Notes under the pieces: model-generated
What the model was told of the DNA's origin: nothing
What the model saw: the letters and a program-made list of their open reading frames with translations, nothing else
Database searches by the model: none
Part shown: positions 34,245 to 37,586 of the stretch, in pieces
Layout: each line of letters opens with the position of its first letter
Numbering within the stretch: the stretch's first letter is position 1
Program-made: the position numbers and the translations under genes
Assembly: GCA_903910445.1 (NCBI GenBank)
Contig: CAIVZR010000052.1
Location: 1 to 37,586, forward strand
Reading direction: 5' to 3'
Length of the DNA: 37,586 bases
From: an uncultured Bacteroidota bacterium
Lineage (GTDB): Bacteria > Bacteroidota > Bacteroidia > UKL13-3

Positions 34245-34901
34245 GTGAATTCACAAACCCCTACAATACTTTTTGAGGATAACCATATTATAGCGGTTAA
34301 TAAACCTGCAGGATGGCTGGTGCAGGGAGATGCTACCGGCGATAAACCTTTAAGTGATTGGGTCAAAGATTATATAAAGCAGAGGTATCTGAAACCCGGA
34401 GACGTTTATTTGGGAGTACTACATCGTATCGACAGACCCGTTAGCGGAATCGTACTTTTTGCCAGAACCAGTAAGGCCGCCGAGCGTATGAGTAAAGCCA
34501 TACAACAACGGCAATTAAGTAAAATTTATATCGCCGAAATCAAGGGAGTCCCGGCACATTTAGAAGCCACCCTCGAACATTTTATTGTTAGGAATGAATC
34601 CAATAATACCTCCAAGGCGTATACTCGAGAAGTTCCGAATAGCAAAGATGCGCGACTCTTTTATAAAGTAATTGAGCGGCGAGGTAAAAATAGTTTGGTA
34701 GAGATTGATTTAGATACAGGCCGCCACCATCAGATTCGAGTACAATTTTCTTCCATTCATTGCCCTATTGTTGGGGATCTAAAGTATGGATACCCTACAC
34801 CAAATTCTGATGGATCCATTAATCTACATGCCTATAAAGTTCAGTTCGAACATCCTGTAAAGAAAGAGATGATTGAAATTAAATGTGAGCCTCCATTTTA
34901 A
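34245..34901 (+). CDS. RluA-family RNA pseudouridine synthase
   Basis: A 218-residue single-domain enzyme without an S4 domain. It has ILFEDNHIIAVNKPAGWLVQ, the catalytic Asp in LGVLHRIDRPVSGIVLFA (HRID.xxSG), and the C-terminal RHHQIRVQFSSI with CPIVGDLKYG, all typical of RluA-type isomerases that convert uridine to pseudouridine in rRNA or tRNA. Which position it modifies is not clear. I place the start at GTG 34245: family members begin just before the IxxEDN segment, and a promoter box falls at 34229-34236 inside the alternative ATG-initiated frame (34188). It follows the receptor gene by 113 bases. Confidence 0.9.
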   Translation: MNSQTPTILFEDNHIIAVNKPAGWLVQGDATGDKPLSDWVKDYIKQRYLKPGDVYLGVLHRIDRPVSGIVLFARTSKAAERMSKAIQQRQLSKIYIAEIKGVPAHLEATLEHFIVRNESNNTSKAYTREVPNSKDARLFYKVIERRGKNSLVEIDLDTGRHHQIRVQFSSIHCPIVGDLKYGYPTPNSDGSINLHAYKVQFEHPVKKEMIEIKCEPPF

Positions 34902-34973
34902 AAATCCGCTGTATTTTCAGAAACAAATATTCAAATAATAAAATTCATAAATTCGCCACTAAAATTAATTACA

Positions 34974-36641
34974 ATGCAAGCAATATCATTATCCGACAAA
35001 CATAAATATAAGATCACCGAGGCTACCGATGCGTTATTCAAACGTTATTTCTATGCCGCTTATCCTGAGAATCCGAAAGCATACGGAGATACTGCAGATG
35101 CTGAAGGAAAGACCGCTTTTGCAATACAGATGAATAATAATTTTACAGGTTTACTTCAAGGTGATTCTGATAATTTTATTGGAGAAGAAGTATCACCATA
35201 TTTGCAAGTAGGCATTGGTGTTAAATATCCTGCATACACTGTAGATTCTCTAATTTCAAAGGGCCAATTGGCATTTTCAGTATGGAAGAATTTGGATGTT
35301 GATACTAGGGCTGGGATATTAGTAGAAAGTTTGGAGCGCGTAAAAAATCGTTTTTTTGAGATTGCTTATGCTACAATGCACACTACGGGTCAGAGTTTCA
35401 TGATGAGCTTTCAGGCGAGTGGTCCACATGCTTGCGATCGTGCGATGGAGACCATTGTACAAGGCGTTGCAGAGATGCATAGATATCCGCAACAAGTAGA
35501 ATGGAAGAAAAATTTAGGTAAGTTTGACCTAGTACTACATAAAAACTGGAAGCCAGTTGCCAAGGGTTTAAGTTTAGTAATTGGTTGTTCAACTTTCCCT
35601 ACTTGGAATTCGGTGCCAGGCATGTATGCCTCATTAATAACAGGCAATGCCGTAATTGTGAAGCCACACCCCAAGGCTATTTTACCGATTGCTATTGTTA
35701 TCGCCGAGTTGCAACAAGTATTAAAGGAACAAGGAATCGACCCATGTGTATGTCAGTTGGCCGTTGATACCGTTTCTTCTCCTATTACCAAACAATTGGC
35801 GGAGCATACTTCAATTAAGCTAATAGATTATACTGGAAGTACTAGTTTTGGCAAGTATATAGAGCAAATCCCGAACAAGAGCGTGTTCACGGAGAATGCG
35901 GGGGTGAATTCAATATTATTACATAGTAGTAATGATTTGAAGTCGACCATGCAAAACATTGCCTTCTCATTAAGCTTGTACTCAGGACAGATGTGCACTG
36001 CGCCACAAAACATTTTCATTCCTGAAACAGGCATTATAACACCTTCGGGCACTGTTGCCTATGCCGAGTGCCTGCAAGCCTTAACAGAGGCTATAAATGC
36101 CATTGTAAACAATCCGAAAGCAGGAGCACCAACACTAGGAGCAATTCAGAGTGATATAACCTTAACAAGAACAAAGCAGGCTGGAACTTTAGGAGGTAGA
36201 GTTATTTTAGCATCAACAAGCATTAAGAATGAGGAGTTTGAGAATGCTCGAATTGCAACGCCAACAATAATAGAAGTTGAGGCAAAGGATATGGAGATAT
36301 ATAAGACAGAGCAATTTGGCCCTATTGCATTTGTTATTAAGTGCAAGGATATAGAAGAGTGTATTGGATTGGCGAAGCAGATGGCTTTGGAGCATGGGGC
36401 TATTACATGTTTGGCTTTTAGCAATGAAGAAGAAGTGAAAGAAATGATAGCTACAGCCATGAATGATGCATTCACACCAGTATCCTTTAATTTCAGTGGG
36501 GCGGCATTTGTGAATCAGCATGCAGCATTTTCCGATTTTCATGTAAGTGGCGGGAATCCTAGTGGTAATGCGAGTTTCACGAATGCAGAATATATTAACA
36601 GAAGATTTATTTGGGTAGGAAATCGCGAAATGCGAGGATAA
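34974..36641 (+). CDS. paaN: Aldehyde dehydrogenase-fold phenylacetate degradation protein PaaN
   Basis: A 555-residue aldehyde dehydrogenase-family protein matching the PaaN (PaaN_2, TIGR02288-like) group in length and in sequence: ATMHTTGQSFMMSFQASGPHACDRAMET, IGCSTFPTWNSVPGMYASLITGN and KPHPKAI (NAD pocket). The general base Glu307 (FTENAG) and nucleophile Cys341 (GQMCTAPQN) are present and 34 residues apart, as is normal. Annotated PaaN proteins oxidise ring-opened phenylacetyl-CoA intermediates or related aldehydes. No other paa gene (A-E, G, J, K) is nearby, so the pathway, if present, is encoded elsewhere and the substrate may differ. A terminator at 36680 closes it, ahead of the rRNA operon. 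Confidence 0.87.
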   Translation: MQAISLSDKHKYKITEATDALFKRYFYAAYPENPKAYGDTADAEGKTAFAIQMNNNFTGLLQGDSDNFIGEEVSPYLQVGIGVKYPAYTVDSLISKGQLAFSVWKNLDVDTRAGILVESLERVKNRFFEIAYATMHTTGQSFMMSFQASGPHACDRAMETIVQGVAEMHRYPQQVEWKKNLGKFDLVLHKNWKPVAKGLSLVIGCSTFPTWNSVPGMYASLITGNAVIVKPHPKAILPIAIVIAELQQVLKEQGIDPCVCQLAVDTVSSPITKQLAEHTSIKLIDYTGSTSFGKYIEQIPNKSVFTENAGVNSILLHSSNDLKSTMQNIAFSLSLYSGQMCTAPQNIFIPETGIITPSGTVAYAECLQALTEAINAIVNNPKAGAPTLGAIQSDITLTRTKQAGTLGGRVILASTSIKNEEFENARIATPTIIEVEAKDMEIYKTEQFGPIAFVIKCKDIEECIGLAKQMALEHGAITCLAFSNEEEVKEMIATAMNDAFTPVSFNFSGAAFVNQHAAFSDFHVSGGNPSGNASFTNAEYINRRFIWVGNREMRG

Positions 36642-36679
36642 TTCGGAGTAAGTAATCCTTAATTGAAACCTTTAAGATG

Positions 36680-36709
36680 CCTTTAAAACGGGTGTTTTAG
36701 AGGTTTTTT
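36680..36709 (+). terminator. Terminator after paaN
   Basis: CCTTTAAAAC / GTTTTAGAGG, a 10-bp stem with one T-G wobble, loop GGGT, then six Ts (36704-36709), 38 bases after the paaN stop. Confidence 0.8.
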
Positions 36710-36811
36710 CATGAATAAGAAATCGGAATAACGAATGAATAGCGATAAGTATTTTATAAGGAATGTGGAAAACTAGGCGTGAATATTTTCAATTCGTATT
36801 GATAGAAGCAG

Positions 36812-36819
36812 TACATTTG
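36812..36819 (+). promoter_or_regulatory. Degenerate rRNA promoter, copy 1
   Basis: TACATTTG followed by CAACCCTTTTAAAA, a diverged version of the downstream copies. A TTTG at the proper distance is absent, so it may be weak or inactive. Confidence 0.5.
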
Positions 36820-36880
36820 CAACCCTTTTAAAACAAAGGAAAGTTCTTTAAGCATTGGTATAAAAAAAAGCAAAATAAAA

Positions 36881-36913
36881 TTTGGAAATATTAAAGCCAA
36901 ACCATTACCTTTG
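36881..36913 (+). promoter_or_regulatory. rRNA promoter, copy 2
   Basis: TTTG (36881-36884), 21 bases, TACCTTTG (36906-36913), then CACCCCTTTAAAA, with AATAAAA before the TTTG. Near-identical to copies 3 and 4. Confidence 0.85.
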
Positions 36914-36983
36914 CACCCCTTTAAAAAACGAGAGTTTGATAAAGGATCGAAAAGATAAAGTTTTTAAATAATCCAAAATAAAA

Positions 36984-37014
36984 TTTGGTAGTTTAACAAA
37001 AAGCGTTACCTTTG
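36984..37014 (+). promoter_or_regulatory. rRNA promoter, copy 3
   Basis: TTTG (36984-36987), 19 bases, TACCTTTG (37007-37014), then CACCCCCTTAAAA. 101 bases after copy 2. Confidence 0.85.
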
Positions 37015-37085
37015 CACCCCCTTAAAAAATGAAGGTGTTTTTAAGAGGGAAGAAAAAATAAAAATTGAAATATTCCGAAATAAAA

Positions 37086-37118
37086 TTTGGAAGTATAACA
37101 AGAAAAACATTACCTTTG
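37086..37118 (+). promoter_or_regulatory. rRNA promoter, copy 4
   Basis: TTTG (37086-37089), 21 bases, TACCTTTG (37111-37118), then CACCCCTTTAGAAA. 104 bases after copy 3 and about 155 before the 16S start. Confidence 0.85.
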
Positions 37119-37179
37119 CACCCCTTTAGAAATAAAGGAATTTAAAAAGCAAGCTACACGAGTAAAATTATATAGCTAA

Positions 37180-37195
37180 AGATCTTTGAAGAATT
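37180..37195 (+). promoter_or_regulatory. boxA-like antitermination site
   Basis: AGATCTTTGAAGAATT resembles the rRNA boxA core (TGCTCTTTAACAATT) bound by NusB/NusE, and sits in the expected place in the 16S leader. Called on similarity by eye only. Confidence 0.5.
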
Positions 37196-37205
37196 GAAAT
37201 AGCGG

Positions 37206-37230
37206 AACCGTCAAATTAACTTTGACAGTT
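37206..37230 (+). other. Leader hairpin of the rRNA transcript
   Basis: AACCGTCAAA / TTTGACAGTT, a 10-position stem with one mismatch and loop TTAAC. It has no T tract, so it is not a terminator; possibly part of the pre-16S processing region. Confidence 0.55.
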
Positions 37231-37274
37231 TAAAAATTTAAATTAAGAGCCAAGAACACAATTTTTTATTATTT

Positions 37275-37586
37275 ACTACGAAGAGTTTGATCCTGGCTCA
37301 GGATGAACGCTAGCGGCGGGCCTAATACATGCAAGTCGAACGGGATTGGAGTAGCAATATTCCATGAGAGTGGCGACCGGGTGCGTAACACGTATGCAAC
37401 CTACCTAATACTGGGGTATAGCCTCTCGAAAGAGAGATTAATCCCCCATAATACTATGAAGAGGCATCTCTTTATATTTAAAGCTTCGGCGGTATTAGAT
37501 GGGCATGCGTCCTATTAGCTAGTTGGTGAGGTAATGGCTCACCAAGGCTACGATAGGTAGGGGGTCTGAGAGGATGATCCCCCACA
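37275..37586 (+). rRNA. 16S ribosomal RNA, 5' part (cut by window end)
   Basis: Begins near 37275 with AGAGTTTGATCCTGGCTCAG at 37282, followed by GATGAACGCTAGCGGCGGGC and CTAATACATGCAAGTCGAAC. These are the universal 5' region and the GCTAGCGGC..GGCCTAATACATGCAAGTCG form common in Bacteroidota. About 310 bases, through the V1-V2 region, are in view; the 16S remainder and any tRNA, 23S and 5S genes lie beyond the edge. Small open frames inside are meaningless. Confidence 0.98.

Larger units (their letters stand above)
36642..37274 (+). other. rRNA operon upstream region with no gene
   Basis: No gene. It holds the paaN terminator (36680-36709), about 100 bases of nothing recognisable (36710-36811), a four-copy promoter array (36812-37118), then the rRNA leader with a boxA-like site and a hairpin, up to the 16S start. 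Confidence 0.85.

Noticed and set aside
36812-37118. CRISPR-like direct repeats
   Set aside because: Only three or four units with conserved promoter elements, imperfect spacing and no cas genes; they are rRNA promoters.
37206-37230. Terminator in the rRNA leader
   Set aside because: Stem with mismatch and no T tract directly before a functional 16S gene.
37303-37518. 71-codon open frame at the right end
   Set aside because: Inside 16S rRNA.

Overview
The window is an AT-rich chromosomal segment from a member of the Bacteroidota. This rests on type IX secretion/gliding genes (porU, two porP/sprF paralogues, gldJ, gldE), on promoters of the TTTG-N(18-22)-TAnnTTTG type instead of sigma70 boxes, on few Shine-Dalgarno sequences, and on the 16S rRNA 5' end at the right edge. 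I cannot place it reliably below phylum. It looks like ordinary core chromosome: no insertion sequence, prophage, integrase, tRNA or CRISPR array was seen.

Layout. (1) 0.1-7.8 kb: T9SS/gliding block, with porU on the minus strand, then two PorP/SprF-family outer-membrane proteins and the lipoprotein gene gldJ on the plus strand, closed by a strong terminator. (2) 7.8-11.1 kb: a membrane GT2 glycosyltransferase, lysS and a small membrane-anchored SRPBCC protein. (3) 11.2-14.5 kb: mutY-ssb-gldE on the minus strand with an HU-family gene divergent from mutY. (4) 14.6-16.4 kb: phosphate transporter pit with its DUF47 partner. (5) 16.4-19.4 kb: an arsenic operon (arsR, DUF6428 gene, ACR3 efflux pump, metallophosphoesterase) behind an ArsR-like operator. 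(6) 19.4-24.4 kb: mdh, a retropepsin-like protein, an MFS exporter, hutH and a small exported protein. (7) 24.4-31.7 kb, minus strand: a GbsR/MarR regulator; an operon of a permuted NlpC/P60-like enzyme, an unrecognised 286-residue protein and a ClpV/TssH-like AAA+ ATPase; upstream of it, an ABC ATPase fused to an FtsX-type permease. (8) 31.9-36.7 kb: a TonB-dependent receptor, an RluA-type pseudouridine synthase and PaaN. (9) 36.8 kb to the end: an rRNA operon driven by three near-identical tandem promoters plus a degenerate fourth, then the first ~310 bases of 16S rRNA.

The least explained parts are the peptidase/unknown/ClpV operon, which has a perfect 12-bp palindrome on its promoter and no other type VI genes in view, and the rRNA promoter array with ~100-bp period. 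Across the window several genes have a -7 box ending exactly 5 bases before the ATG, which points to leaderless transcripts. Functional calls come from reading motifs by eye; no database search was run.
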